The translations under genes and the position numbers were made by a program. This document shows positions 34,909 through 44,719 of a DNA stretch of 64,000 nucleotides, piece after piece. Location: contig JANSYI010000023.1 of NCBI GenBank assembly GCA_024742475.1, positions 62,001 through 126,000 on the forward strand. Reading direction: 5' to 3'. The number at the start of each line of letters is the position of its first letter. Positions within the stretch are counted from its first letter, which is position 1. The notes beneath the pieces were generated by a model. The model was not told the origin of the DNA. It saw nothing but the letters and a program-made list of their open reading frames with translations, and ran no database searches. This stretch comes from a bacterium. GTDB taxonomy: Bacteria; Myxococcota_A; Polyangia; Nannocystales; Nannocystaceae.

Positions 34909-36198
34909 CTAGAACTTGAACCGCGCGCCGATGCCCTGCGTGTCGCGGGTGACGATCGGAGCGACGGTGAAGTCGGAGACCGCGCGAAGCGACTTCTCGG
35001 TCTTGATGTAGTTCTTCGCGTCGCGACGGTCCTGCCAGATGATGATGGCGAGCACGCCACCGAGCAGTACGGTGCCGCCGAGGAAGGCGTCGCCGAACAC
35101 GGCGCGCCGCCGCATGGTGGTGCCGGTCGCGCTGACCTCGGTCGCGAGCACGACGTACTGGTTGTCGTTCGCGAGGCGCGGGTCGGTCGCCGGGTCACCG
35201 CCGACCTCGGCCGTGTACGCGTCGACGGCGTCGACGGCGTCCTTGTAGGGCCCACGAGCGGCCAGTGCCGCGCTGTAGAAGGCGATGGTGCCGATGGCCG
35301 CGCCGCTGGTCAGCGCCAGCGCCACCCAGGCGCGGGGTTGCCAGTAGCCCCAGAACGGACCGCGCTGGCACTTGGGTCGCAGGTCCTTGGGATCCTCGCG
35401 GCTCTCTCGCTTCTTGCGCTTGCCCTCTCGGCAGAAGTCGTTGAAGTCGGCCTTGAGGTCGACCTCGACGTCCTCGATGTTGACCGGACCGTTGGCGATC
35501 TCTTCTTCGGCCCGCTTCTTCGCGTCCTCGATGGCCTTCTCCTCGGCGGCGATCTCCTCGGGGGTCTTCTCCGGCTCGTCGAGCGTGTCGAGGATCTTCT
35601 GCTCCTCGGCGGTCGCCGCCGCCGGCGGGTTCGCGGCCTCGTCGAGCGCGCGAGCGATGGCGCCCGAGAGCACGATCGGGAGGATGAGGTCGCCGGTGCC
35701 CAGCATGGGCCGAAGCGTCTCGACGCGCTTGTCGTCCTTGACCGAGTAGATGACGATCTCCGCCTGCTTCTCGGGGCCCGAGTCGACGGTGCCAAACACG
35801 ATGTAGTCGGCGGCCGTCTTGGGGCTGTTGTTGAGCCACTTGCCGAGCGCCTCGAGGCAGCCGTCGCTGGTGGGCTCGTCCTTGCACTTGATGCGCTTGG
35901 CCGCGTCGGCGACGTCGAGCGCGACCGTGGTCACCGTGTAGCCGCCGTCGGTGAGCGCGGACTGGATGTCGACGCGCAGGTCCGCGGAGGCGGGGTCGCC
36001 CGTGAACCGCATGAGCGCGACGGTCTTGCCGTCGGTCGCGGGCGCCTCCTTGGCCGCCTTCTTGGCGGGTGCGACGACGAGGTCGAGCGCATCGGCGGCC
36101 GAGGCGGGCGCGACGGGAAGCGCCGCAACGCCAACCGCCGCGGTGAGGGCGATGCTGAGGATGCGGGACGCGAAAGGAGCTGAAGTCTTGGAGGACAT
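34909..36198 (-). CDS. Exported protein with coiled linker and two C-terminal helices
   Basis: 429 residues from the ATG at 36198; a GTG one codon upstream is possible. A signal peptide (about 12-36, ending ASA) leads into a domain of about 150 residues (VALMRFTGDPASADLRVDIQ, then LEALGKWLNNSPKTAADYIV) that resembles the nucleotide/periplasmic alpha-beta folds of TolB-N or GNA1162-like proteins. A charged Glu/Lys coiled region follows (about 200-270), then two hydrophobic helices (about 290-310 and 375-395) and a C-terminal strand. I do not recognise the whole protein. Similar proteins with this layout are common in Myxobacteria next to outer-membrane genes. Confidence 0.75.
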   Translation of the reverse strand: MSSKTSAPFASRILSIALTAAVGVAALPVAPASAADALDLVVAPAKKAAKEAPATDGKTVALMRFTGDPASADLRVDIQSALTDGGYTVTTVALDVADAAKRIKCKDEPTSDGCLEALGKWLNNSPKTAADYIVFGTVDSGPEKQAEIVIYSVKDDKRVETLRPMLGTGDLILPIVLSGAIARALDEAANPPAAATAEEQKILDTLDEPEKTPEEIAAEEKAIEDAKKRAEEEIANGPVNIEDVEVDLKADFNDFCREGKRKKRESREDPKDLRPKCQRGPFWGYWQPRAWVALALTSGAAIGTIAFYSAALAARGPYKDAVDAVDAYTAEVGGDPATDPRLANDNQYVVLATEVSATGTTMRRRAVFGDAFLGGTVLLGGVLAIIIWQDRRDAKNYIKTEKSLRAVSDFTVAPIVTRDTQGIGARFKF

Positions 36199-36282
36199 CA
36201 CGGAAGCGGGGGTTCGAGACTGGGTGCGCGATCCGCTCCGGTCTCTTGGGCCGCGGCATGATAGCGGCCCCCTTCACCCCAC

Positions 36283-38229
36283 TCAAGGGCGCCGTGAAGC
36301 GAAGAAGGCGAGCCCGGACAGCGAGGCGAGGATGCCCACGGCGGCGTAGATCTTGGGCCAGAGGTGGCTCGGGGCCGAGGAGTGACCGACCGCGTCCAGC
36401 CACAGCCACGCGACGAGGAGCGCCGAGGCGGCGAGGAGGACCCCACGCCACGCGGTGCGGTGGCGGGCCCAGGCCAGCCCGCTGTGCAACACCACCGTGA
36501 GACCGATCGCACCTGGCACCAACGTGGCGCCTCCGAAGGTCTTACGGCTGACCGCCAACGAAGCTGCGGTGAGCACGAGCACCAGGCCGGCGATGGGGAT
36601 CCGAACGCGATCGCCTCGGTCGCGAACCCACGGGGCCGCGAGGGCTAGCGACGTCGACGCGCGCGTGAGGATCGCCCACGCGCCACCGGTGAGCATGGCC
36701 ACGAGCATCGCAGCGACGCCGTGCTCGGCCTGCAGGACGTCGAGGCCACGCGCGCGTGCGAGGAGATCCCCCGCGCCGATGATCCAAGTTTCCAGCGGCT
36801 GGGTGCCGTCGCTGCCCCACCGCAGCTCGGGGACGCTCCATCCCAACCGCGCGACCGAAGCCGCCACGGCCGCGGTGGCGGCGAGCATGGCGACCCCGGT
36901 CCAGGCCGAGCCGCTGACGCCTGCCCGCGCGCGGATCTCGGGCATGCCCGCGAACACCAGCAGGGCCGGCAACCACGCGGTCCACCCCGCGGCAGGCAGC
37001 CCGGACTCGAGAAGGCCGACGCCGCCGACCCCCGGCGCCGCCTCGAACGCCAGCACGACGACGGCAGACAGGGCCGCCACCCCGACCGCGGCGGCGAACC
37101 GAGACGCACCTCGAAGGACCCACGCGCGCGCGGGGGCCACCGACGAGAGCAAGAGCGCGAACGCCAGCCAAGCGAACGTGGCGTGCACGCGCTCGTCCCG
37201 ACGCACGCGCACCCCCTGCGCGTCGCGGGTCCGGGTCTGTCCGCGTGCGGGGCCCAGCCCCACCCGCGGCTGCCCGCGCCCTTCGGTGTAGCCGGGCCAG
37301 CGACCGGTCACGCCCAGGCCCGCGCTGGCCTCGGCGGCGTACTTGCTCGGGCACATGCGGTCGAGCAGATCGTCGGGCTCGGGACCGCCAGCTTCGTCGC
37401 GTTTGCCGGGGCACATGAACTCCACCCGGCTGTGCTGCCCCCAGCTGCCCGAGGTCACGAGGACGCGCGGCTGCACGTCGGCCCCCGGGGAGACGCCCAA
37501 CGTCTCCTCGACCGCCGGCAGTGAGACCGCCTCGACGCTCGCGCCCGCAAAGGCCAGGCGCGCCCGGGCCGGTCCGTCGACGAAGTGGATGTCGGCGATG
37601 GCATGCAGCGCTCGTTCGACCGCATCGGCGTAGGTCTGCGGGCTGTACCCCCGCGTCCCCTCGGGCTCGACGTAGTCGTTGATCGGCAGATCGAACGGCC
37701 CGTAGCCATCGACGCTGACCGCCGTCATCTGAAAGGGATGGATCCCGTGGATCGGCCCGCTGTGGGCCCACCCTCGGGCATGCTCGGCGCCCGCCTCGTA
37801 GCGCGCGCCGAGGATGCCGGCCGCGGGCACGAGCAGCGCCATGCCGATTGCGACCGGGAGACGAGCCCGCGGTCCAGCCCGTCCGGCCGCGAACGTACCC
37901 AACACGACGACCGGCACCGCCCAGACCGCGCCCGGAAACGCGATGGTGATGGCCGCCGCGATGCCGACCGCTGCAGCGATGAGCACGGAGGCCGAGAGCC
38001 ACACGAGTGTGACCGCCGACAGACGAGCCGCGCCGAGCGTCTCGTCGTCGCGGTAGGCCCCGCCCGCGTCACGCCACACCGAGACCCCGACGAGCGCCAA
38101 GATCACGAGCACCGGCAGGCCCCAGCCACGCTCGATCGGCAGCGCCGGGCCGAGCAGGACCGCGCCTGTTGCGGCGAGCGCCACGGCGGCGGCCTTTGAA
38201 GTCCTGGCGGCGTCGGGTGAGGCGGTCAC
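36283..38229 (-). CDS. Large polytopic membrane protein of unknown function
   Basis: 648 residues with a GTG start at 38229. About four N-terminal helices (12-145) precede a soluble region of some 200 residues (including IHGIHPFQMTAVSVDGYGPF and a biopolymer-transport-like YADAVERALHAIADIHFVDG stretch). Another eight or so helices follow (about 350-645). Ala/Val/Gly content is high. No motif names a function. It faces lon divergently across 121 bp, and its transcript runs towards the exported protein gene at 34909. Alternative starts cannot be excluded because no clear Shine-Dalgarno sequence is seen. Confidence 0.78.
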   Translation of the reverse strand: MTASPDAARTSKAAAVALAATGAVLLGPALPIERGWGLPVLVILALVGVSVWRDAGGAYRDDETLGAARLSAVTLVWLSASVLIAAAVGIAAAITIAFPGAVWAVPVVVLGTFAAGRAGPRARLPVAIGMALLVPAAGILGARYEAGAEHARGWAHSGPIHGIHPFQMTAVSVDGYGPFDLPINDYVEPEGTRGYSPQTYADAVERALHAIADIHFVDGPARARLAFAGASVEAVSLPAVEETLGVSPGADVQPRVLVTSGSWGQHSRVEFMCPGKRDEAGGPEPDDLLDRMCPSKYAAEASAGLGVTGRWPGYTEGRGQPRVGLGPARGQTRTRDAQGVRVRRDERVHATFAWLAFALLLSSVAPARAWVLRGASRFAAAVGVAALSAVVVLAFEAAPGVGGVGLLESGLPAAGWTAWLPALLVFAGMPEIRARAGVSGSAWTGVAMLAATAAVAASVARLGWSVPELRWGSDGTQPLETWIIGAGDLLARARGLDVLQAEHGVAAMLVAMLTGGAWAILTRASTSLALAAPWVRDRGDRVRIPIAGLVLVLTAASLAVSRKTFGGATLVPGAIGLTVVLHSGLAWARHRTAWRGVLLAASALLVAWLWLDAVGHSSAPSHLWPKIYAAVGILASLSGLAFFASRRP

Positions 38230-38350
38230 GGGTGCGTTGTTCTACCCCATCTGCGCAGCAGATGGCCGCGGCACGACGCGCAGGGCCCCCATGAAGGCGT
38301 TGAGGGGTGAGCCCTTTCCCAAAGGCCCGCCGAGGCATAACGTCACGTCC

Positions 38351-40756
38351 ATGGCTGCGCCGCCGTCTCGCCCCGCGTCCGGAGAGTTGCCCCTGCTGCC
38401 GCTGCGATCGATGTCGCTGCTGCCCGGGCTCCCGCAGCCGATCGAGCTTGGGCGAACGACGTCGGTGAGCGCGGTCGAGCGCGCGCGGAGCCGTCGCGAG
38501 GGGGATCCGCTGGCGAAGCTCGTCGTCGTTGCGACCCAGCGCGACGCGCTCGTCGAGCGTCCGGAGCTCGACGACCTCTACCCCGTGGGGCTGCTCGCCG
38601 AGGTGACCCAAGCGCTTCACGGTGTCCCCGGGCGCATGACGGCGATCGTTCGAGGGCTGCATCGGGTGCGGATCTTGGGGCTGCATCGCGGCGCCGACGT
38701 CACGACGGTGCAGTACCAGCGGGCGCACGAAACGATGGGCGACCCCACCTTGGCCTACGCGCTCGCAGGGGCGCTGCAGGACCTCGTTCGTCAGCACGAC
38801 GAGTCTCTGCCCGCCGCGTCGAAGAACCGCAACCGTGCCCAGACGCTCGCGGTGCTCTCGGCCGAGCGCGCGCCCGGCTCGATCTGCGATCTGGCCGCCA
38901 CCCACGTCGACCTCGAATCGGAGGAGGCCGTGGAGGTGCTGATGGAGCTGCAGATCACCGAGCGGCTCCGCAAGATGCTCGAGAGGGTCAGCCACCGCAT
39001 CAACGTGCTGCACGTCAAGCGAGACCTCGACAAGCACGTGCGCGACCACCTGAGCAAGCACGAGCAGGAGGCGCTGCTGCGGCACAAGCTGCGGGCGATC
39101 CAGTCGCAGCTCGCCGACGACGTCGAGGAAGACGCGTGGCTCGACGAGCTCGCCGCGCGCCTCGACGAGAAGGCCCTGACCGAGCACGCCCGCGACGAGG
39201 TCGCCCGGGAGATCAACCGACTGCGGAGAATGAACCCGCAGAGCCAAGAGGCGAACACCGCCCGCACGTACCTCGAGCTGATGGCGGACCTGCCGTGGGG
39301 CGAGCAGGACTCGACCGAAGACAAGCTCGACCTCGAGTCGGCGCGCGCGCTGCTCGAGCGCGAGCACTTCGGGCTCGACAAGGTCAAGAAGCGCATCATC
39401 GAATACCTCAGCGTGCGCAAGCTGGCGCCCAAGAAGCGCGGCCCGCTGCTGTGTCTGGCCGGACCCCCCGGCGTCGGGAAGACCTCGCTGGCCAAGTCGA
39501 TCGCCGAGTCGCTCGGGCGCACGTTCGTCCGCATGGCGCTCGGAGGCGTGCGCGACGACGCCGAGGTCCGCGGGCACCGGCGCACTTACGTGGGCGCCCT
39601 GCCCGGTCGTCTCGTCCAGCAGATGCGCAAGGCCAAGACCACCAACCCAGTGTTCCTGCTCGACGAGATCGACAAGCTCGGCGGCGACGCAAACCGAGGC
39701 GACCCGGCCTCGGCGTTCCTCGAGGCGCTCGACCCCGAGCAAAACGACGAGTTCGAAGACCACTACCTCGGCACGCCCTACGACCTCTCCAAGGTCATCT
39801 TCATCTGCACCGCGAACGACGTCTCGAAGATCCCGCCGGTGCTGCGCGACCGGCTCGAGTTCATTCACCTCTCGGGTTACACGCTGCCCGAGAAGATCGC
39901 GATCGGCCGCGACTACCTCGTGCCGCGCGTGCTGACCGAGCACGGCATGGACGCCGGCCGCGTCCGCTTCGCCGACGAGGCGTTCGAGCTCATCTCCACG
40001 CAGTACACGCGCGAGTCCGGGGTTCGAAACCTCCAGCGGCAGATCGAGGCGATGCTGCGCGACGTGGCGATGAACGTGGTCGAGGCCAACGACACCTCGG
40101 GGGCAGCGCCGATCGAGCTGGGCGCGGCCGACGTCGAGCGCGTCCTGGGCCCCCCGCGCTACCACGAAGACGCGCTCGACGAGGACCCGCCGGTCGGCGT
40201 GGTCACCGGACTCGGCTGGACGCCCACGGGCGGTCGCCTCCTGGTGGTCGAGGCGTCGAGCTCCCCGGGTGAAGGCAAGCTACGCCTGACCGGGCGCCTG
40301 GGGTCGGTGATGAAGGAGTCGGGGCAGACCGCGCTGAGTCTGATCCGCAGCCGGGCCGAGGTCCTCGGCGTCGATCCGGTGCAGCTGCGCAAGGTCGACC
40401 TGCACGTGCACGTGCCGGCCGGGGCGGTCCCCAAGGACGGTCCGAGCGCAGGCATCACCGTCACGACCGCGGTCGTCTCGAAGCTGACCGGACGCCGGGT
40501 GCGTAACGACGTGTGCATGACCGGCGAGGTCACCCTTCACGGCCGCGTGCTGGCGATCGGCGGCGTACGAGAGAAGGTCCTCGCGGCGCACCGCGCCGGG
40601 GCGAAGACCGTGATCCTGCCCGCGCAGAACCGCAAGGACGAGCTGGACATTCCCGAAGCGGTCCGCGGCGACATCGAGATCTGCTACGTCGACCGCGTCG
40701 AAGAGGTGCTGAAGATCGCGCTGCTGGATCCCGAGCCGGTCGAAGCCGCGAGCTGA
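38351..40756 (+). CDS. lon: ATP-dependent protease Lon
   Basis: 801 residues, normal for LonA. Degrades misfolded and regulatory proteins in the cytosol as a hexamer. N-terminal substrate domain (LPLLPLRSMSLLPG), coiled helices, then the AAA+ module with Walker A GPPGVGKT at 371-378, Walker B VFLLDEID at 434-441 and Arg finger region near 499. The protease domain has the Ser-Lys dyad S699 (PKDGPSAG) and K742 (GGVREKVLAAHRAG). The ATG at 38351 is chosen because LPLLPLRSM follows directly; an upstream in-frame start would add a poorly conserved leader. Myxobacteria often carry two Lon proteins with roles in development, so this may be one of two. Confidence 0.97.
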   Translation: MAAPPSRPASGELPLLPLRSMSLLPGLPQPIELGRTTSVSAVERARSRREGDPLAKLVVVATQRDALVERPELDDLYPVGLLAEVTQALHGVPGRMTAIVRGLHRVRILGLHRGADVTTVQYQRAHETMGDPTLAYALAGALQDLVRQHDESLPAASKNRNRAQTLAVLSAERAPGSICDLAATHVDLESEEAVEVLMELQITERLRKMLERVSHRINVLHVKRDLDKHVRDHLSKHEQEALLRHKLRAIQSQLADDVEEDAWLDELAARLDEKALTEHARDEVAREINRLRRMNPQSQEANTARTYLELMADLPWGEQDSTEDKLDLESARALLEREHFGLDKVKKRIIEYLSVRKLAPKKRGPLLCLAGPPGVGKTSLAKSIAESLGRTFVRMALGGVRDDAEVRGHRRTYVGALPGRLVQQMRKAKTTNPVFLLDEIDKLGGDANRGDPASAFLEALDPEQNDEFEDHYLGTPYDLSKVIFICTANDVSKIPPVLRDRLEFIHLSGYTLPEKIAIGRDYLVPRVLTEHGMDAGRVRFADEAFELISTQYTRESGVRNLQRQIEAMLRDVAMNVVEANDTSGAAPIELGAADVERVLGPPRYHEDALDEDPPVGVVTGLGWTPTGGRLLVVEASSSPGEGKLRLTGRLGSVMKESGQTALSLIRSRAEVLGVDPVQLRKVDLHVHVPAGAVPKDGPSAGITVTTAVVSKLTGRRVRNDVCMTGEVTLHGRVLAIGGVREKVLAAHRAGAKTVILPAQNRKDELDIPEAVRGDIEICYVDRVEEVLKIALLDPEPVEAAS

Positions 40757-40759
40757 ACC

Positions 40760-41404
40760 TCAGCGGCTGGGTTTGCGCGCGACCAAGAAGTCGATGATCG
40801 GCTTTGCGCCGACATCGGGGGCCTGTACGTCCTCGAAGCCCACGGACTGCACCTCGCGATGGAGGCTCGCCCGGCTCAGGCGGGCGTCCAAGTAGGGCGC
40901 CCTCCCCAGCCATCGCATGACGCGTAGCACCAGCGCGTAGGGGATCCAGCTCTCGCCCAGGCACACCGTCGAGGCCACGAAGTAGCCCCCTGGTTTGAGC
41001 AGGCGGTAGATCTGCGCGAGCGCGGCCTTTCGGTCCGGTACGAGGTGCAGCAGGCTGTAGGCGAACGCGCCATCGAGACTCTCGGACGCGAACGCGGTCA
41101 ACGAGTCGTCGAAGGGCCCGACATGAAAGGTGACGTTGTCGACTTCGGCGGCCCGGGCCTTGTCGCGCGCGATGCGAAGCATCTGGTCGGAGAGATCGAG
41201 GCCGTGGATGTCTGCCCCGGTCGACGCGAGCCGCAAGCAGAAGGAGCCCGTGCCGCACCCGATGTCGAGTACGGTGTGGTTCGGCTCGACGAGCGCGCGC
41301 GTGATCGCGGTCTTGCGGTCGAATGCCTCGGGGTCCTGCACGGGTCGCGCCGCATAGCGATCCGCGAGCGCATTCCAAAAGTTCGGGTCGACGGTGGCGT
41401 TCAT
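40760..41404 (-). CDS. SAM-dependent methyltransferase (class I)
   Basis: 214 residues with the Rossmann SAM-binding fold: motif I VLDIGCGTGSF at 45-55, motif II IHGLDLSDQM, motif III region DNVTFHVGPF, and post-motif LLKPGGYFVASTV. It matches Methyltransf_11/25-type enzymes. The C-terminal part with MRWLGRAPYLDAR is not typical enough to name the substrate. It is convergent with lon, the stops being 3 bp apart. Confidence 0.9.
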   Translation of the reverse strand: MNATVDPNFWNALADRYAARPVQDPEAFDRKTAITRALVEPNHTVLDIGCGTGSFCLRLASTGADIHGLDLSDQMLRIARDKARAAEVDNVTFHVGPFDDSLTAFASESLDGAFAYSLLHLVPDRKAALAQIYRLLKPGGYFVASTVCLGESWIPYALVLRVMRWLGRAPYLDARLSRASLHREVQSVGFEDVQAPDVGAKPIIDFLVARKPSR

Positions 41405-41511
41405 CGGGACCCGCTCAACGTAGGGCGCACAACGCCCCGACGCTCGGTGCGTCTTTCGGACCCTGCGTCACGGCAGCGAGACACGGGGACTGAAACCCGG
41501 CCCGAGGACCG

Positions 41512-42390
41512 TCAGCGGCCTTCGAAGCGCGCCGCCTGGGCGAGAATCGCCTCCTCGGCGCACCGCTTCGCGGCACGGACCCGGGCGTTGTCGCGAAGAT
41601 CGGGGTGGTACAGCAGCCACAAGTTGGCGACGTGACGCAGGTCCGGCGCATCGAGCCTCTGCAAGGAGGGCTCCGCATCGCCCACGTAGGTCGGCAACAT
41701 GGCCCAGCCCAGCCCGGCGCTCGCCGCCTGGACGATCGTCTGAAGCGACGCGAACGACCCCCAAAGCGGCACGTCGGGGTGGCTCGAGCCGGCCACCATC
41801 ATCTCGATCGAGCTTCGGTCGTCGAAGGCCAACCAGCGCGCCGCGCCGCCGCGCGGACACAGACGCTCGGCGTGCTCGGCCGCGACGTAGCTACAGACGG
41901 TCACCGGCACCAAGGGCCGCCCGATCAGCGCCTCGGGCGGCGAAGACGACAGGCCCAACACGCGCAGCGCGATGTCGGCCTCTCGCTTGGCGAGGTCGAA
42001 CGACCGCGCATCGGTCGACAGCGCGAACTCCAGCCCCGGGTGCTCGTCGCACAGCGCGGCCAACGAGGGCACGAGCATCGACGAGACCCAGGCATCGCAG
42101 CACGTGAGCGACACGACGCCGCGCATACGGGCATCGGCGCCCGCGAGGCCACGCTCGATCTGGGCGATCTCTTGCTCCACCCGTTCGGCGCCCGGAAGCA
42201 TGTCGCGGCCCGCTTGGGTCAACAGGTAGCCGTCGCGATTGCGGTCGAACAGGCGCGTCTGCAGCCGCGCCTCGAGGCCCTCGACCCGACGCGCCACGGT
42301 GGAGTGGCTCACGCCCAGGCTCGCCCCCGCCGCGCGGACCGATCGCGTGCGCGCAAGCGCCAAGAAGTGCCGCACGTCGTCCCAGTCCAA
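41512..42390 (-). CDS. LysR-family transcriptional regulator with TTG start
   Basis: 292 residues. The N-terminal winged helix-turn-helix is clear (MDWDDVRHFLALARTRSVRA, then SHSTVARRVEGLEARLQTRLFDR), and the rest is the periplasmic-binding-like effector domain. The start is TTG at 42390: a Shine-Dalgarno GGAGGG lies at 42399-42404, 8 bases upstream, inside the last codons of the vWA gene. Most LysR regulators face the operon they control; this one is the last gene of a transcription unit with two vWA lipoproteins, which is odd. Target unknown. Confidence 0.92.
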   Translation of the reverse strand: MDWDDVRHFLALARTRSVRAAGASLGVSHSTVARRVEGLEARLQTRLFDRNRDGYLLTQAGRDMLPGAERVEQEIAQIERGLAGADARMRGVVSLTCCDAWVSSMLVPSLAALCDEHPGLEFALSTDARSFDLAKREADIALRVLGLSSSPPEALIGRPLVPVTVCSYVAAEHAERLCPRGGAARWLAFDDRSSIEMMVAGSSHPDVPLWGSFASLQTIVQAASAGLGWAMLPTYVGDAEPSLQRLDAPDLRHVANLWLLYHPDLRDNARVRAAKRCAEEAILAQAARFEGR

Positions 42391-42394
42391 GCTC

Positions 42395-43447
42395 TCAGCC
42401 CTCCGGCGGGACGAACTCCTCGCACGTCGTCGCGATCAGGTCGACGGCGTCTTGAAAGAAGCTGTTGTAGGTCGGCTCGCACACGCTGCCGCGGATCGCG
42501 TTGGGGAACATGTCGAAGAACGAGCGTAGCTTGACGGGGTCCTGCGACTCGGCGGGGCACAGCGGGTTGGGCTGGTCGACGTCGTTGATCAGACCGAGCA
42601 TGACGATCGACTCGGGGTCACCGGCCTTGGAGGCGATGATGTTGGCGTACCAGCCCTCGGGCGTGCCGTTGGAGTTGCTGTCCTCCTCGTCGGTGATGAT
42701 CGTGACCACCAAGATCGCGTCGTCGCGCACGAACCCCTCGTTGCAGCCGCCGGGCTGCCCCAGGTCCTCCGAGAACGCGGCGACCATGGCGCCCATGGGG
42801 CGCTCGGAGCTGTCGCCGTCGCTGCCGACCTTGGCCGCACACTCGAAGGCGGCCGTCAGATCGGGCTCGGTGCTGTCCATGAACCGCCGCCCGCCGGCGA
42901 AGTTGCAGTACACGTTGGGCGCGTCGGAGGCCATCGTGTAGTTGACCCCGGCGCCCAGCTGCGTGTCGCAGTCCGAGGGTGGTCCAGTCTCGCAGGGGTA
43001 CTGCGGAATGATCGGGCAGGTGCCCAACGCACAGAAGGCACCGCACGCGCTGCCCCATGCGGCGTCGGTGTCGACGACCATGATGTGATAGTCCTGCGCC
43101 GCATCGAGCGAGGTGCGGATCGACTCGATGAACCCCGGAAAGCTGGCGATCAGGGAGTCCTGGTTGTCCCCCATCGATCCCGAGCCGTCGATGACGAACA
43201 AGAAGTCGACCTTCTCGCAGCCCTCCGAGGGGCCGTCGGGGCTTCCCGAGTCGGGCCCGTCGCTGTCGAACCCGACGTCGAGCTTCGCGTCGCCCGTCTC
43301 GCCCGGGTCCTCGGCCTCGGTCCCCGCCGACACGCTCGACTGCGTCAGTGACCCGACGCTCAGCCCCGGCTCGTCGTCACGTTCGTCTCCACCGCATGCC
43401 GCAGCGTGGAGCAGCAGCACACCCAACACCCAACGAAGGCGCACCAC
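42395..43447 (-). CDS. vWA-domain lipoprotein, tandem copy 2
   Basis: 350 residues with a GTG start at 43447 (a second GTG follows directly). Lipobox AAAC near residue 18. A linker leads to a von Willebrand A domain with the MIDAS motif DGSGS (near 87-91); TEPDLTAAF and ILVVTIITDEEDSNSNG carry further metal-site residues. Many cysteines suggest disulfides. It is 6 bp from the paralogue at 43454 and the two share long similar stretches. The C-terminal PPEG codons also supply the Shine-Dalgarno sequence for the LysR gene. Probable surface or periplasmic adhesion or protein-interaction role. Confidence 0.9.
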   Translation of the reverse strand: MVRLRWVLGVLLLHAAACGGDERDDEPGLSVGSLTQSSVSAGTEAEDPGETGDAKLDVGFDSDGPDSGSPDGPSEGCEKVDFLFVIDGSGSMGDNQDSLIASFPGFIESIRTSLDAAQDYHIMVVDTDAAWGSACGAFCALGTCPIIPQYPCETGPPSDCDTQLGAGVNYTMASDAPNVYCNFAGGRRFMDSTEPDLTAAFECAAKVGSDGDSSERPMGAMVAAFSEDLGQPGGCNEGFVRDDAILVVTIITDEEDSNSNGTPEGWYANIIASKAGDPESIVMLGLINDVDQPNPLCPAESQDPVKLRSFFDMFPNAIRGSVCEPTYNSFFQDAVDLIATTCEEFVPPEG

Positions 43448-43453
43448 GAGCGC

Positions 43454-44662
43454 TCAGCCCTCCGGCGGTGTGAAGTCTTCGCAGGTGTTGTCGATGATGT
43501 TCACCGCCTCCTGGAAGAAGTCGTTGTAGCTGGGGGCGCAGACGCTGCCCGCGAACCCGCGCGGACCCCACGAGTCGACGAAGCTGCGCAGCTTCTCGCT
43601 GGGTTCCGCGCCGTCGTTGGAGTCTTCGTCGAGCGGCGGGCAGATGGCGCCAGGCTGGTCGTTGTCACCGAAGAGCCCCAAGACCACGACGGCAGACTCG
43701 TCGCCTCCCTTGGCCGCGATCAGGGCCTGTCGCCAGCCCTCGACCGTGCCGGCCGAGTCGTTGTTGTCGTCCTCGTCGGTGACGAACGTGACGACCAAGA
43801 TCGCGTCGTCGCGGATGAAGCCTTCGTTGCATCCGAACGCCTCGGTTCCGGGCGTGACCGCCTGCACCATCGCCTCCATCGGCTTTTCGGTGCCCGAGGT
43901 CGAACCGGTCCCCACATCGGCCGCACATCCAAACGTCGCCGCGAGGTCGGGCTCGCTGCTGTCCATGTAGCGGGCGCCGGTGCTGAAGTTGCAGTCCTGG
44001 TTGCTCGACTGCGCGCCGCGGGGGTAGGTCACCCCCGCGCCGAGCACGTCTTCGCACTCGAACGGCGTCGTGACGCCGCAGGTGTACTGGCCGATGCAGG
44101 TCAAGGAGAGGGTGCAGGGCAGCACGCACTCGAAGGCAGGCGGGAACCCGCAGCCGTCGGGCAAGCAGCCCGAGTCGCACGCGCCCTGGCACCCTTCGTA
44201 GACCCACGGGTCCGAGTCGAGCACCATGATGTGGTAGTCCTGCGCCTCGTCGAGCGTGTTCTGAATCGTGTCGATGAAGCCGGGGAAGCTGGCGATCAGG
44301 TTGTCCTGCTCGTCGCCCATCGACCCCGAGTTGTCGATGATGAACAAGAAGTCGACCTTCTTGCAGCCTTCGTCGCCCTCGGGGTTCGCCGTCGTCTGCC
44401 CGGTGGTCTGCTGCCCGACGTCGAGCTTGATGTCTCCGTCGCCGGTCGAGCTCTCGGCGGCACCCGATGTCACCGGGCCGCTGCCGCCGGTCGTCCCCGG
44501 ACTCGGGCCGCTCGCGCTGCTCGTCTCGCTGTTGTTGCCGACGGTCGGCTGTTCGACCGCCTCATCCTCGCGCGGAGGCTCTACACAACCCGCGACCACG
44601 ACCCCGGCGCCGAGCGCCAAGACGCGGGCCGCAATACCCCATTGTCCGACCGTCCAATCCAT
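43454..44662 (-). CDS. vWA-domain lipoprotein, tandem copy 1
   Basis: 402 residues from the ATG at 44662. The signal peptide ends in VVVAGC. A Ser/Thr/Gly-rich linker (about 45-95) leads to a vWA domain with MIDAS DNSGS; SSEPDLAATFGC and ILVVTFVTDEDDNNDS follow. It is a clear paralogue of the next gene (shared SMGD-Q-LIASFPGFI core and the same PPEG ending), with a longer Cys-rich insertion. As in the paralogue, GGAGGG from the PPEG codons lies 10 bases before the next start codon, so the pair is translationally coupled. Confidence 0.9.
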   Translation of the reverse strand: MDWTVGQWGIAARVLALGAGVVVAGCVEPPREDEAVEQPTVGNNSETSSASGPSPGTTGGSGPVTSGAAESSTGDGDIKLDVGQQTTGQTTANPEGDEGCKKVDFLFIIDNSGSMGDEQDNLIASFPGFIDTIQNTLDEAQDYHIMVLDSDPWVYEGCQGACDSGCLPDGCGFPPAFECVLPCTLSLTCIGQYTCGVTTPFECEDVLGAGVTYPRGAQSSNQDCNFSTGARYMDSSEPDLAATFGCAADVGTGSTSGTEKPMEAMVQAVTPGTEAFGCNEGFIRDDAILVVTFVTDEDDNNDSAGTVEGWRQALIAAKGGDESAVVVLGLFGDNDQPGAICPPLDEDSNDGAEPSEKLRSFVDSWGPRGFAGSVCAPSYNDFFQEAVNIIDNTCEDFTPPEG

Positions 44663-44719
44663 CGGCAGAAAATTACCACCGATGGCGCCCACGCAGCGGG
44701 GCCGAGACTCCGCGTGGGC

